From: Amphibalanus amphitrite
Lineage: Eukaryota > Arthropoda > Thecostraca > Balanomorpha > Balanidae
Length of the DNA: 64,000 bases
NCBI RefSeq assembly: GCF_019059575.1
Contig: NW_024881503.1
Span: forward strand, 1,426,001 to 1,490,000
Direction of reading: 5' to 3'
The notes beneath the pieces are model-generated. The model was given only the letters and a program-made list of their open reading frames with translations. It made no database searches and was not told the origin of the DNA. Every line of letters begins with the position of its first letter. The stretch's first letter is position 1. This document shows, one piece after another, positions 50,701-59,500 of this stretch. The position numbers and the translations under genes were made by a program.

Positions 50701-52427
50701 GTAACAAAATCATGTTTTGTTTAAGCATATATATAACATAAACAGTGGACACCTTTATCCAAAAACATTTGCGTTTTAAATGAAATGACATATTTTCCAC
50801 CATCCTGCATTCTTTCTCTTAATTTTAGCGTGCCAGCCCACGATTCAAGCAGAATGCTGGCCCATCAGCGACTCTGATCCGGCGGAGATAATCGTCACAC
50901 GAGCACAACCACTTAAAGCCAATTGGCTATTGGTTTGCGTTCTAGAGGAAATAGTTAACCGTTATTATCTCGCACCATAGACAGTGTTTACAATTGCTTC
51001 ACATGCAAAGAGATAAAATCATCAGATGTCGTGTAACGATCTGTTAAACGTCTAGACGATTAACATACTGTTCAACGTTATCTCTTTTTTTTATATCAAA
51101 TATATTTTTGCCTTTAAGCGCCCGAAAGATATCAGTGGTACGAGATAAAATTATTAAACCGTTCGTAGGTAGAAAAATTTTGTAAACGTCTCGCCTTGTT
51201 CTACCTACTCGCGGTTTAATATATAATAAACTTCAGGCTTAGCAAGTTAAAATACAACGTGGAGAAGGCATTCACTTTTGCTCTATGATTTGTTCAGAGG
51301 GAAGGGATTATATTTGAAGGGTGGCTATATAAAAGACATGTTAAACCGCAAGTAGGTAAAGCAAATCTTTTAAACGTCGAGCCGATAGGCGCGACTTTTA
51401 AAAGATCTTTCTACCTAGAGCGAACCTACCTACCTAATTTTATCCGGTACCGCCGATATCTTTCAGGCGCTTAAGGGTAAAAAATACATCGTACATAAAA
51501 AGTATGACATATTTTAGCAGAGGCCAAGAGAAGCAGTGACGGATAGAGCTTTGAAAAAAGCGATCAAAGCAAAGTAATGTCTGAAATTGACAAGCTCATC
51601 GAAGATGAGGTCTCAAAGTCAACTAAAAAGAAACGGAAAGTGATGTTTTACTGCGTTTTACTGCGAACACCAGCGAAAATATCTTGAGGCGGTCAAATGA
51701 CTGAAATGTCTACGAGACGTTTTATAGTTCGTTTTTTTTTTAATTTGCTCCTCACTGTAAACGTCTTTTTGAACACAGTACGAGAATTGCAAGCTGACTT
51801 ACTGAGAAAACTGGTTGGCGCACATTGGGCGCACATTGATTTCACCAGATTTCACAGACGATCAATTTCATCAAATTTGTTTACTATTTCACAGACTCAT
51901 AGCTCGTATTTGCCCATACCTACAGCTCCACAGTGATAGACGACTTCTCAGGAATTATGTCTGAACTAATTAATAAATTGCACGGCGTTTAACATTAACG
52001 TTACATCGTCGGTGTTCAAAACTTATTTTGAAAATATTATTATCTCCAGTACAATGTGCGCCAACCAATTTTCCCAGTAATTCAGCTAGCAATTCTCGTG
52101 CTATGTTCAAAAAGACGTTCACAGTGAGGGGCAAACTAAAAAAAAAAGAACTATAACAGTTTGTTATCGTCACCAGACTTTTAACAAACTAGGTGCCTGT
52201 GTAACAAATCCGTTACACAACATCTAATAATTTTCTCTCTTAGCACGTGAGGCAATTGTAAACACCGTCTTCGGTGCGGGATAATACTGAAAATACAGCA
52301 ACCACCTGACTTATTTGAACAGATTGACATCAACTTTTCAATGTTGTTTCAGAACATTCAGAAGAACATGCCTGACTGCTTAGAGGCGGCGGGGGCTACT
52401 GCCGATCATCCAGCTTCTGTGCGTTAG
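35724..52427 (+). CDS. KDZ (Zisupton-like) family transposase gene, 12-13 exons
   Basis: Twelve exons at 36222-36347, 36873-36953, 37636-37779, 41017-41214, 41387-41491, 44897-45132, 45887-46159, 48334-48675, 49136-49888, 50451-50652, 50829-50932 and 52353-52427 join with GT-AG introns and matching phases (1,1,1,1,1,0,0,0,0,1,0). A 4-nt start exon ATGG at 35724-35727 before GTAAGA would complete about 880 residues. The order is acidic and Lys-rich N-terminus, a B-box-like zinc finger, CxxC/CxC clusters, then an RNase H-like transposase core with the KDZ signatures CGADPKCVHLDGNAKLYR, DETGL...CRH...GE and an E-region. KDZ transposases are DDE enzymes of eukaryotic DNA transposons. No internal stop is seen, so the gene may be active or domesticated. 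Introns are swollen by younger elements. Confidence 0.88.
36222..36347 (+). CDS. KDZ gene exon 1 (acidic then lysine-rich)
   Basis: The acceptor TTTTCTGTCAG and the donor GTAAGT bound it. It encodes TFLFGDSEDDNVQPVQ, followed by a basic stretch (KGKSKAGKGSKRKARK) that resembles a nuclear localisation signal. It ends in phase 1. Confidence 0.7.
36873..36953 (+). CDS. KDZ gene exon 2 (low-complexity linker)
   Basis: 81 nt between TTTTACAG and GTAATT, phase 1 to phase 1. It encodes a small Ala/Ser-rich linker containing GASMGASAPASTEL. Support comes from phase continuity and splice sites, not from a domain. Confidence 0.6.
37636..37779 (+). CDS. KDZ gene exon 3
   Basis: 144 nt between TTCACAG and GTGAGT, phase 1 to 1. 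The product contains TWSARQAAEAENWDGIRSA, the WxxRQ...NW type of motif found just before the cysteine clusters in animal KDZ proteins as I remember them. Confidence 0.75.
38715..39785. mobile_element. piggyBac-like nonautonomous element, copy 1
   Basis: 1,071 bp flanked by TTAA (38,711-38,714; 39,786-39,789). The left end is AGGTAGTGTGCCAGC and the right end read inwards is AGGTAGTGTGCCACC. It lies in intron 3 of the KDZ gene. The centre holds a 75-bp perfect inverted repeat. It differs from copy 2 at about five positions. No transposase frame, so it must be mobilised in trans. Confidence 0.88.
39026..39247. repeat. 75-bp perfect inverted repeat inside the TTAA element
   Basis: The arms at 39,026-39,100 and 39,173-39,247 are exact reverse complements with a 72-bp spacer. 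They start CCGCGCCCAAAGCC and contain GGCAGCGTGCGCTGACC. The arms are GC-rich and would form a very stable cruciform or RNA hairpin. The same structure is in copy 2 (about 42,353-42,574). Confidence 0.9.
41017..41214 (+). CDS. KDZ gene exon 4, B-box-like zinc finger
   Basis: 198 nt, phase 1 to 1. The product has CSICGS, CDNC, LCRDCD, then H at HTSQ and HxRRRHW. This is a C2...C2...C2...H2 pattern like B-box fingers and the cysteine clusters at the start of animal KDZ transposases. Probably zinc-binding, for DNA or protein contact. Confidence 0.8.
41387..41491 (+). CDS. KDZ gene exon 5, cysteine cluster
   Basis: 105 nt between TTTTCAG and GTACGC, phase 1 to 1. It carries CFRCSGQCDL followed by STVIVITLQG, which continues across the intron into GRFDLHLP. 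The IxxITLxGRxDL join is a KDZ-family landmark and confirms the splice. Confidence 0.8.
42042..43112. mobile_element. piggyBac-like nonautonomous element, copy 2
   Basis: 1,071 bp with TTAA at 42,038-42,041 and 43,113-43,116, same orientation as copy 1 and in intron 5 of the same gene. Differences seen include AGCTGG to AGGTGG and GATTAAC to GATAAAC. The near identity suggests recent activity or gene conversion. Confidence 0.88.
43783..44332 (+). mobile_element. Helitron-like element, copy B
   Basis: Starts TTACGGAGCGAGCG and ends with the hairpin-bearing CCCAAAAGGCGTTTTACTG. It abuts a minus-strand copy tail to tail (ACTGACCAGT). Contains one or two modules with CACGTGCG-type palindromes. 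Confidence 0.65.
44333..44750 (-). mobile_element. Helitron-like element, copy C, 5'-truncated
   Basis: Begins CCAGTAAAACGCC, the complement of the family 3' end, and carries two modules with GCACGTGCGCACGTGC. Homology fades near 44,750 before the usual TTACGGAGCG end. It is closely similar to copy A at 2406. Confidence 0.6.
44897..45132 (+). CDS. KDZ gene exon 6 (CxC region)
   Basis: 236 nt between TTTCCAG and GTAAGT, phase 1 to 0. It encodes GRFDLHLPMWSCSLC, then a segment of the form GFYRASP...WQELRSHSPGTSLTAFV. This matches the conserved stretch between the cysteine clusters and the transposase core, where sP, W and pgxSxxxF are typical. Confidence 0.85.
45887..46159 (+). CDS. KDZ gene exon 7, start of catalytic core
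   Basis: 273 nt, phase 0 to 0. The key segment is CEACGADPKCVHLDGNAKLYR. The CPxCG...P...DGNxKLxR block is the best-conserved KDZ motif, and its Asp is the likely first catalytic acid (inference from family knowledge). A Helitron-like copy begins only about 20 bp after the donor. Confidence 0.85.
46180..46583 (+). mobile_element. Helitron-like element, copy D
   Basis: Starts near CGGAGCGAGCGGAGTGAGCG and ends GGCGTTTTACTGG followed by T. It contains one module plus a C run at 46,500. It lies just inside intron 7 of the KDZ gene. Confidence 0.65.
46977..47322. repeat. Near-perfect palindromic MITE
   Basis: The left half starts AAATATTAGGAAAGCACTACC, and the right half ends with the exact complement. 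The arms extend about 150 bp to a centre near 47,145 with a short spacer. The inner ends include CACTACCTTTAA, which resembles the TTAA-element terminus AGGTAGTGTGCC in this window. A relationship is possible. Confidence 0.75.
47323..48002 (-). mobile_element. Helitron-like element, copy E, with readable empty site
   Basis: Minus orientation, from CCAGTATAACGCC to CTCGCTCCGTAA. Removing it joins AATATTTA to TCATATGTAGCT. The inverted arm at 46,975 reads, in complement, AATATTTATCATAGCT. So the insertion was between A and T with no target duplication. The 3' CTGG with a hairpin just before it and A/T insertion fit Helitrons. The 5' TT in place of TC is atypical. There is no RepHel frame. Confidence 0.75.
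48334..48675 (+). CDS. KDZ gene exon 8, core with second acid
   Basis: 342 nt between TTTTGCAG and GTTTGT, phase 0 to 0. The product contains QDETGLIVATCRH, then NMYRGESY, YYASDIVCKYW and MHATGHAYYCQ. DxxGL...CRH...GE, YDxxCxxW and MHxxxHxxxC are KDZ landmarks. The Asp of ASDIVC is the likely second catalytic residue. The donor GTTTGT is non-consensus but occurs again in exon 11. Confidence 0.87.
49136..49888 (+). CDS. KDZ gene exon 9, E-region and coiled helices
   Basis: 753 nt, phase 0 to 0, open throughout. It starts with ITFGGFWREGSGWSVMETTE, then FLSRACNTTKYMTSAQRND. Family members usually show GxGxxxGExxE at this point. Here Met replaces the Gly before Glu but the Glu is kept. The remainder is helical and charged, including RKMKEAERRIPMLQ, typical of the C-terminal half. 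The frame runs on into the intron to 50,008, but GTACGT at 49,889 is a good donor. Confidence 0.87.
50451..50652 (+). CDS. KDZ gene exon 10
   Basis: 202 nt between TTACCAG and GTATTG, phase 0 to 1. It continues the helical C-terminal region (EEEREAVLEPIAAGDRY and so on). Identity rests on splice phase and position. Confidence 0.7.
50829..50932 (+). CDS. KDZ gene exon 11
   Basis: 104 nt after AATTTTAG, with donor GTTTGC, phase 1 to 0. It encodes a segment with CQPTIQAECWPISDSD. If the donor were not used, the frame would continue to a stop at 50,978-50,980 and end the protein there. The splice is preferred because the next exon fits in phase and the intervening intron carries a clear transposon. 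Confidence 0.6.
50963..52285. mobile_element. TIR element in intron 11 of the KDZ gene
   Basis: The left end TTATTATCTCGCACC and its following 85 bases (AGTGTTTACAATTGC, TGTCGTGTAACG) recur in reverse complement at 52,170-52,285. An inner pair of inverted copies occurs at 51,720-51,836 and 52,055-52,165. Class not determined. No transposase recognised. Confidence 0.65.
51110..51483. repeat. Nested palindromic MITE
   Basis: Arms starting TTTAAGCGCCCGAAAGATATC (left) and, in complement, CTTAAGCGCCTGAAAGATATC (right) flank a centre near 51,300. TTAA lies at or near both ends. It is nested in the 50,963-52,285 element. Confidence 0.6.
52353..52427 (+). CDS. KDZ gene terminal exon 12
   Basis: 75 nt after GTTGTTTCAG, phase 0, ending in TAG at 52,425-52,427. 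It encodes NIQKNMPDCLEAAGA and a short tail. The short length makes it less certain than the core exons. Confidence 0.5.
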   Translation, partial: NIQKNMPDCLEAAGATADHPASVR

Positions 52428-52537
52428 CGGCAACGAACTCCTCGCCTTGCTCGCCGCCACGCTGGATAGGCCATTTGTGTGACTCACGTTCAGGAGAATG
52501 GCGTCACACGTAGGTATGCCTAGCTCCTGTCTGTTGG

Positions 52538-53100
52538 TTACGGAGCGAGCGGAGTCATTCGTAGATTAACGGAAATTTCTGAGTATGAGCGGCCGGCCGG
52601 TCGTGCGGACGCTTTTGCGAGGCTTATATCTCAGCAACCACTTGACCGATTTACATGCGGTAATTTTTGTAGGGTAGCTTCATTCCTACCGAGTATTGGA
52701 CTATTCCCGATGCATGTGGGTGACCCCTTATGCACGTGCCACGTCCAAAAACGAAGAGGTGTCCGTTTTGTAACAATGGCAATATCTCAGTAACTACTGG
52801 GCAGATTACGCTAAAAGTTGGCATGTAGGTAGGCACCCTTTAGGCAATGCATATCCATGTGCCACAGTTGGGGTGCTGCTGCACGTGCGCACGTGCAGGG
52901 GTTGATTCCAGATCTCGAGAACGAAAACGGATGAACCGATTGCGCTGAAATTTGGTACATGGTTATTGGTTAGGGAACGGTTAGTAGGGTGCAGTGCAAA
53001 AGTCAGCTGGGACACATTTGCGCGTACGCACGTGCAGAGTCTCGAGAACGGCCCACCCTCTCGCTCGCTCCGTTGGTCGCCCCAAAAGGCGTTTTACTGG
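52538..53100 (+). mobile_element. Helitron-like element, copy F
   Basis: Starts TTACGGAGCGAGCGG and ends CCCCAAAAGGCGTTTTACTGG followed by T. It lies about 110 bp after the stop of the KDZ gene and may fall in its 3' untranslated region. Contains one module with GCACGTGCGCACGTGC. Confidence 0.7.
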
Positions 53101-54025
53101 TAGTATTATGGGGCCGGACAGTCCAAGATTACTTGGACAGTCTGTCTGCTGCTGCCTATTGCAGTGTTACGGGCCGGGCAGACGTCCGCTGCTGTCTAGT
53201 GGAGTGTTAGAAAGTCAGTGCCGCGGTATGTTTTAACCCTCGCATTTACAGGGCGTCTCATTAAGTTCGTTCTCACCCAAGTTTTACTGTTAGGGGTTCT
53301 CTGCCCTGCTGCGGGTCGATTTGCTCTGCAGCTTTGCCATCCTGGACACCTGGTACGCGCGCACCGGGTACTGCCCAACTTCGCGCTGCAACGCAAGATC
53401 CAATTATACACTATAACTCAAAAACTACTCATCTGATAAGACTGAAATTGTTACTGGAGGATTCAGAGCCCCTGATTACCCCTTAGACCAATTGTCGTCA
53501 AAATCCAAGAGATGAGGGTGTCAAATTAGAAAGAAAGTGGTAGGTACGATCTATCGTGGAATGCTCCAGCTCGGGACGGACGGGGAATGCGAGTCGGGGA
53601 GCATTCGTTTGGCTGTGGTTCATGTTATCAGGGTATAGTGTGCCAGTGTTCGAGGCGTCCAAGCATCGACCAAGATTCAGTCGAAAATACAGTGTTGTGA
53701 TAGTGCACTCCTTGCGTTTCCCACGGATTTAATAGTCTATGCGGGTTTATCAACTGGCTACGAGAATGACATGGTTCCCATTTCCCAAGGCCATATGGTT
53801 CCTTGGGTTCTTCATTACAGTTGTTTTTAATAATTGCGAACCGTGCTTGTCATATATGGCTACCCCGCTGATGGATGCATTGATTAGTTGAGCGACGGTG
53901 ACTTCGATGATTAGGTACTACGGACGTTCTGAACAGTTTTTGTTTTGTGTTTGTATTGTGTATTTTGTGTGCGTGCGTTTTTCGTGTCCAATGTCAAACC
54001 TCCGTGGAAGATACGAGGCGTGTTT
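53101..54025. other. No gene; contains a Tc1/mariner fragment
   Basis: Mostly unassigned. Two similar stretches around 53,140 and 53,190 share GTCTGCTGCTG/GTCCGCTGCTG and CAGTGTTA/GAGTGTTA. The segment at about 53,290-53,385 matches the decayed transposon at 23,505-23,585. Confidence 0.45.
53290..53385 (-). pseudogene. Tc1/mariner transposase fragment
   Basis: The plus strand reads GGGTCGATTTGCTCTGCAG and TTTGCCATCCTGGACAC, closely matching the 22,770-23,762 element (GGGACGATTTGCTCTGCAG, TTTGCCATCCTGGACAC). Only this portion is retained. No terminal repeats or TA sites could be placed. Confidence 0.6.
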
Positions 54026-54029
54026 TTAA

Positions 54030-54381
54030 AGGGACCCTCCCACCTTAAAAAAGTTAATGAATTGGCATAAAAGTGATGTACCGTGAATCAGAAAAAGCGA
54101 AAATGAACATCTACCAAATTTCACCGAAAAATATTCACCCGTTTTTGAAATATAAGACTTTTATTTTATAACGCGCGGTCAATGGGCTTGATGACGTCAT
54201 CAGAGTCCGTTAGTTTTAAGAGATAGGGACTACGCTGGTCCCACCCTGCAAGTAAAGGGAAGAAATTTCTTGAACACTTTAAAGCTGCGGGGGTTGCGAC
54301 CAGGATAAATGGTGGTTTCTGAGCCTGGCCGCAAACTTGGCTATCTCAACTCAAAACTAATGTTAAGGTGGGAGGGTCCCT
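54030..54381. mobile_element. TTAA-flanked MITE, intact
   Basis: TTAA at 54,026-54,029 and 54,382-54,385. The ends are AGGGACCCTCCCACCTTAA and its complement TTAAGGTGGGAGGGTCCCT. Broken or diverged relatives are at 34,986 and 12,084. It fits a nonautonomous piggyBac-like family. Confidence 0.8.
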
Positions 54382-54385
54382 TTAA

Positions 54386-55564
54386 GCATCTGTGACTCGA
54401 AAGTGTACTCGGTCTTGCGGTGTTGGGCAATGACTTCTCCCCGGATATTTGCCTCGAGTGAAATTCTGCAATCAAATGTGGAAACGTTTTTCTCCGAGAC
54501 CGGTGGTGATATTGTCGCATTTTGGATGGTTCAATCGCACCACAAAGCAGGCCGGGGAGACAGTATCGGTGTTTTTTGGCTCTCCTGAGCTATGCCATAT
54601 TGAGCGCAGCGTGCAGCTGCGCTCACGTTGTTTTCGAGGAACCTCTGCTGTGTGTGTGCGAGAAAAAGTCATCAACATAATTCTCCTTTGCGGATTAAAA
54701 CCATCAAACACGTGAAACGATACGTATATTGGCAATACTAGGAAGCTAAATGGAAACAAAGTGAAACACTAATGCACGCTGAAAGAAAAAGAAAATACCG
54801 TTGGGATATGTATCCCAGAACAGAGACTGAAAACAATGCCAGGAAAGTAATTAACCGTCTCCATCATCATAAAGACCCTTGGATAACGAATAACGCGAAT
54901 AACGAATAACGCGATAATGAAAGGAGCTCCAGGATACAGCTATAATCATTGGCTCCATATGATACTACTGTAGTGTGTAGTCCGAAAAGGGTTAAATACC
55001 TACAATTTAGATATATTTACTTTACAACACACACATCAAATAAAAGCGAGAGAAACTAATTAATCAGCCGAACGATCACACCGCGCCGCGAGCAGCGAGC
55101 CGAGAGTATTTCGCGTCACACGGTAGCGAGCGGGTCGTTTGACCTCCCGTCCAGCTAGAGTCCGCAAAATCGAACGCGGCGCCGGCACAGCTGGGCGCCG
55201 GGGGCGGTGCTGACGGCGGTCGGGGGGCACGCGCCGGGAGGGGCGGCTGACCCTCGGGCGGCGCGGCAGGAGTCACGGGCAGCACAGGCGGCACGGAGGG
55301 CACGGTAGGCGTCACGGGCGGCGCGGTAGGCGGCACGGGCAGCGCAGTATATGTAGTGTAGTCCGAAAGGGTTAAATACAATTTAGATATATTAACTTTA
55401 TACACACATCAAATAAAAGAGAGAGAAACTAATTAATCAGCCGAACGATCACACCGCGCCGCGAGCTGCGAGCCGAGAGTATTTCGAGGCGGCGCGACCT
55501 TGAACTGAATGTAAACAGTGCGGAGAAACCGCAACCAAATTGCAGGCACTACACTACCAGCCAT
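54386..55564. repeat. Unassigned, with two direct repeats of about 130 bp
   Basis: The segments at about 54,972-55,112 and 55,352-55,487 share TAATTAATCAGCCGAACGAT, ACACCGCGCCGCGAG and GAGCCGAGAGTATTTCG. They flank about 240 bp of GC-rich GGCGGCACGGGC-type repeats. They could be short LTR-like or simple duplication ends. No matching terminal TG/CA or target duplication was confirmed. Lies downstream of the minus-strand gene. Confidence 0.55.
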
Positions 55565-56577
55565 TTAGATCCCTTCCACTCGTGGGCACTTCAGAACGCG
55601 GCCATCCTCAGTTATCCACACAACAGTACTAGCAGTAACACCAGCTGGAGGGACGGATGGGGTTCGGATGGCGTTGGACTGGGGGGCTGGAGGGACGGAT
55701 GAGGTTTGGATGGCGTTGGAGTGGCGGGCTGGAGGGACGGATGGGGTTCGGATGGCGTTGGAGTGGCGGGCTGGAGGGACGGATGGGGTTCGGATGGCGT
55801 TTGAGTGGCGGGCTGGAGGGACGGATGGGGTTCGGATGGCGTTGGAGTGGCGGGCTGGAGGGACGGATGGGGTTTGGATGGCGTTGGAGTGGCGGGCTGG
55901 AGGGACGGATGGGGTTCGGATGGCGTTGGAGTGGCGGGCTGGAGGGACGGATGGGGTTTGGATGGCGTTGGAGTGGCGGGCTGGAGGGACGGATGTGGTT
56001 CGGATGGCGTTGGAGTGGCGGGCTGGAGGGACGGATGGGGTTCGGGTGGCGTTGGAGTGGCGGGCTGGAGGGACGGATGGGGTTTGGATGGCATTGGAGT
56101 GGCGGGCTGGAGGGACGGATGGGGTTTGGATGGCGTTGGAGTGGCGGGCTTGAGGAACGGATGGGGTTTGGATAGCGTTGGAGTGGCGGGCTGGAGGGAC
56201 GGATGGGGTTCGGATGGCGTTGGAGTGGCGGGCTGGAGGGACGGATGGGGTTTGGATGGCGTTGGACTGGGGAGCTGGAGGGACAACTGGGTTAGGGATG
56301 GTCTCGAAATCGGAGGGTGGCGGTGCCAGGAGCTCGGTCGCTTGATCGAGATGGGTTTGAGGGGGGGACTGGTCACCATCCTGATCCACGTCGCCGGTGG
56401 AGGTGACAAAGGCGGTGGCAGAGGTGTCTGTAGCGGCTGTATCGGCGGCTGCGACGGGCCTGACTGCAGATCCGGCAAAGGCGCACTTGCACTGCCCACA
56501 CCGGAAACTACCAAAGCCCCTCATTCCCAGGATGCTCTTGGGCTCCTTGGGCTGGGCCGGGTGCACTTGTAAGATCC
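55565..56577 (-). CDS. Zinc-ribbon gene exon 4 with proline-rich repeats
   Basis: Follows CCCCTCAG, phase 1, and ends at TAA at 55,565. It opens with ILQVHPAQPKEPKSILG and a second metal-binding motif FRCGQCKCAF. Then comes an acidic Thr/Asp-rich linker, and about 15 copies of PPARHSNAIxTPSV with x mostly Arg or Gln. It closes VVWITEDGRVLKCPRVEGI. The array is probably disordered. Confidence 0.72.
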
Positions 56578-59500
56578 CTGAGGGGAAAGTTTCGGTTATT
56601 AGAATTTACCAAACGTCCTTGATTTGAGTGGGTAGGTACCAACACTGTCACAACAAGCTGCGTTACAAAAAAAAAAAACAAGCATATGGCATCTCAGGCT
56701 GATCGGTACCAGATTGGATACCTTTCGCATTCTTAGGATTGACTGTAAGCAAAAAAAAAACGTAGACAGTGACACACATCCACAACCGATTGTTATTTGT
56801 GGCGAAAATAAATAGCAGAACTCACTATAATGCAGGCAACAGGTTGAATTACACACAATAACTGTATAATCGTCCAGGAAACTTACTCCGAGCGAACGTC
56901 CGCATCAGCGCCTCCTGGTACTCGTTAGGCACGCGCTTGTTCATCGCGGAGTCCGTGAATGCGTCTTCCAAAACTTCGTCAGCAAACGTCTCGAAACGGA
57001 ACGTTTGCCTTGACGAGCTGGGGTGAAGACGCACGCCAAGAAGTGCAATGTGGTGACCACTTCCTTGTAGGATGTGCACCTTAAACAAAAGATTCAGGCG
57101 TTCGTTACACACGCATACATTTTCCCCTCTATCATCCACCCCTACGGCCTATTTTTTTTTTTTAGAATCCGCTGTTCGAGCCCCTAGGGGGTCAACACAG
57201 CCCATGTCCCTCGTTCTCAATATATCCTAAGTATTGCAGATATCGATCCTCAAACTTTCAAGACCTCTTCGGACATCAATTTCAATTTTCACATAGGTAT
57301 TGCGACCATGGGTAGAAAAATTGCATGCGTGACCCTTTTTATGCCTGGGGTCATCTCAAGTCATTCAAGTTCTCCAACATCTTTTTGCAATAACTTTTGA
57401 CAGACATGCGAGAGCGATGAAAAAACCTTAGATGCGTTCAGGTCAACGGTACGGATCGACTGATATCAACGGTCAGGTCATGCCCTTGACCTGAGGTTGA
57501 ATTTCCAAAATGACCTTTTAACGTCAAATTATAGTTCATTCGACGCGTCTTGATTAGGGGAACACGATGCTGGCAAAATAAACGCTATGCCTTGCATTAG
57601 TCCAAAGGTAATAAAAAACCTTGTTCACAAAACTTTTTGTTTTTCTTTTGCTCTCTGGAGGCCAAACTGTTGACCTGAGGTCAAATCTGAGGACACATCC
57701 CGGAATGAAAAGAGCTATCGAATGCGCTTTTCCGCAACGCTGTAGCTATTGGCTTACCGAGTTATGCGCCGGTGTTTTGAAAAAATTTTTGAAACAGGCA
57801 ACATTTTACCTTTGACGACCTGACCTTTGACATGACCTAAAACATGAGCGAAGTGTTTTCGTCTCGATTTTGGACGCTCTCTCGAATGCCGCTAACCGCG
57901 TGTCACTACGCGGTGCATGGGGGCCGACTTTAACGAGGGGACGTTCATTGTTCAGACAAACACGCAAAATTCGTTGATACAGCCAATCCAATTACATACC
58001 TTCCTCTTAATAGCCTCGAACACTTTGTCCTGATTGTCATCGCGGAGCTTCTTGCCTTTCCTCCGCTGCTCTTTTTGACGAGCTACACGAAGAGCCTGCC
58101 GTTGTGCCTCCAAATCATGCCCACATGAGCATATCCTTTCTCTCCCCCGAACTCGTTGTCCACAGGATGCACACTCTTTCCCGGCTGAAACGAGAATGAA
58201 CGGGTCAGGGATGGGGACTTTCTGTGAAGTTCAGATCCTTAACCCGCGCCCTGCTGGGAGGGGGGAGGGTGTGTGTTTGAACACCCCCCTTGTGGTTTTT
58301 CGCGAATATCTCAAAAACGGCGGCGCTCCGCGCCGCCGTTTTTGGTACACCTTATCATACATCAATTCTACACATGTTGTGAAAATTTCAGGACCCCCAG
58401 AAAAATCCAGGACCCCCAGCCGGGCGCTTAACACGCGCAGTGGAAGGGTTGCGAGTACTACGCCCAGTGGAAGGGGGGCGGATGTCGCCCCCCCCCCCTA
58501 AGATCTCAGCTCCCACTGGAGCTAGAAAGACGAAATTTGGAGGGTAGGTGAAGGCCCTAGGGAACTCTGTTGTGTGTGTATTTCATGACCCTAGGTCAAT
58601 ATCTTCAAGGTCAAATGAGGTCAAATGTGATCAAATCTGCCATATGAGCGACTTTTTTGCGTTTACACGCCGATAACTCAAAAAGTTACCGGCCGATTTT
58701 CTTTTTTCTTTCACTATACGAAAGAATATACATTTATGAGTATGTATGGTGAATTTCTAGTTAATCTAACAATAAATGTGGCAGCTAGAAGCCTGCTAAG
58801 GGTAAGATGTCGCCGGCTGAAGCGGGATCGGCCGACGCGGGAAACGCGGCAATCACAATTTTGTGTTTACACACTCATAACTCAAGTTGTTACCGGCCGA
58901 TCTTCAAAATTCTTTGACCATGAGATTGCCTGTACATTTCTTAGTCTTCCCACAAAATTTGACGTGAATCGAATATAATCAGCGGTAAGGAGCGCGATGT
59001 AAAGACGGAACCGTCCCGCCCCGGCACAGTCTACAATTCAGGCGGCGCGTAACGGCTAGCGCCGAGCGCCGCCCCGCCGCCCCGCCGCGGCGGCAGGATG
59101 TTTGACTTTACACCGCTATTAAAAGAAAAGTTGTGACCTGATTTTCTAATTTCTTGCACGAGAAGATCCGCAGTTCCATTCTGGACAGGTAGCCGAAATT
59201 TCACATTAATATCATGTTTGCGGCGCGAGTTATTGGCGAAAAACAGGAGGGGTGGGCGGAATCCGCCCCCCCCCCTTCCACTGCGCGTGTTAACCCCCGC
59301 CCCGCTGTGTTTTTTCCTGAATAGCAAGAAAACGGCGGCGCGCAGCGCCTGCTAAATTTTTAGTACCTTCCCGAGCATCAATTTGACATCTTCACACAAA
59401 ATTTCAAGTATTAGGTTACCTTAGGTCAGGAGTTATTGAGGTCATGCTCAAGCAAAAATGAGCAAAAAACATGAAATCTTGAAACGCTCACAAAAGCCAC

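Noticed and set aside
55657..56572. Plus-strand Gly/Trp-rich and minus +1 frame proteins across the 42-bp repeat
   Set aside because: They are shadows of the coding minisatellite. Only the minus frame from 56,577 is joined to upstream exons by matching splice phase.
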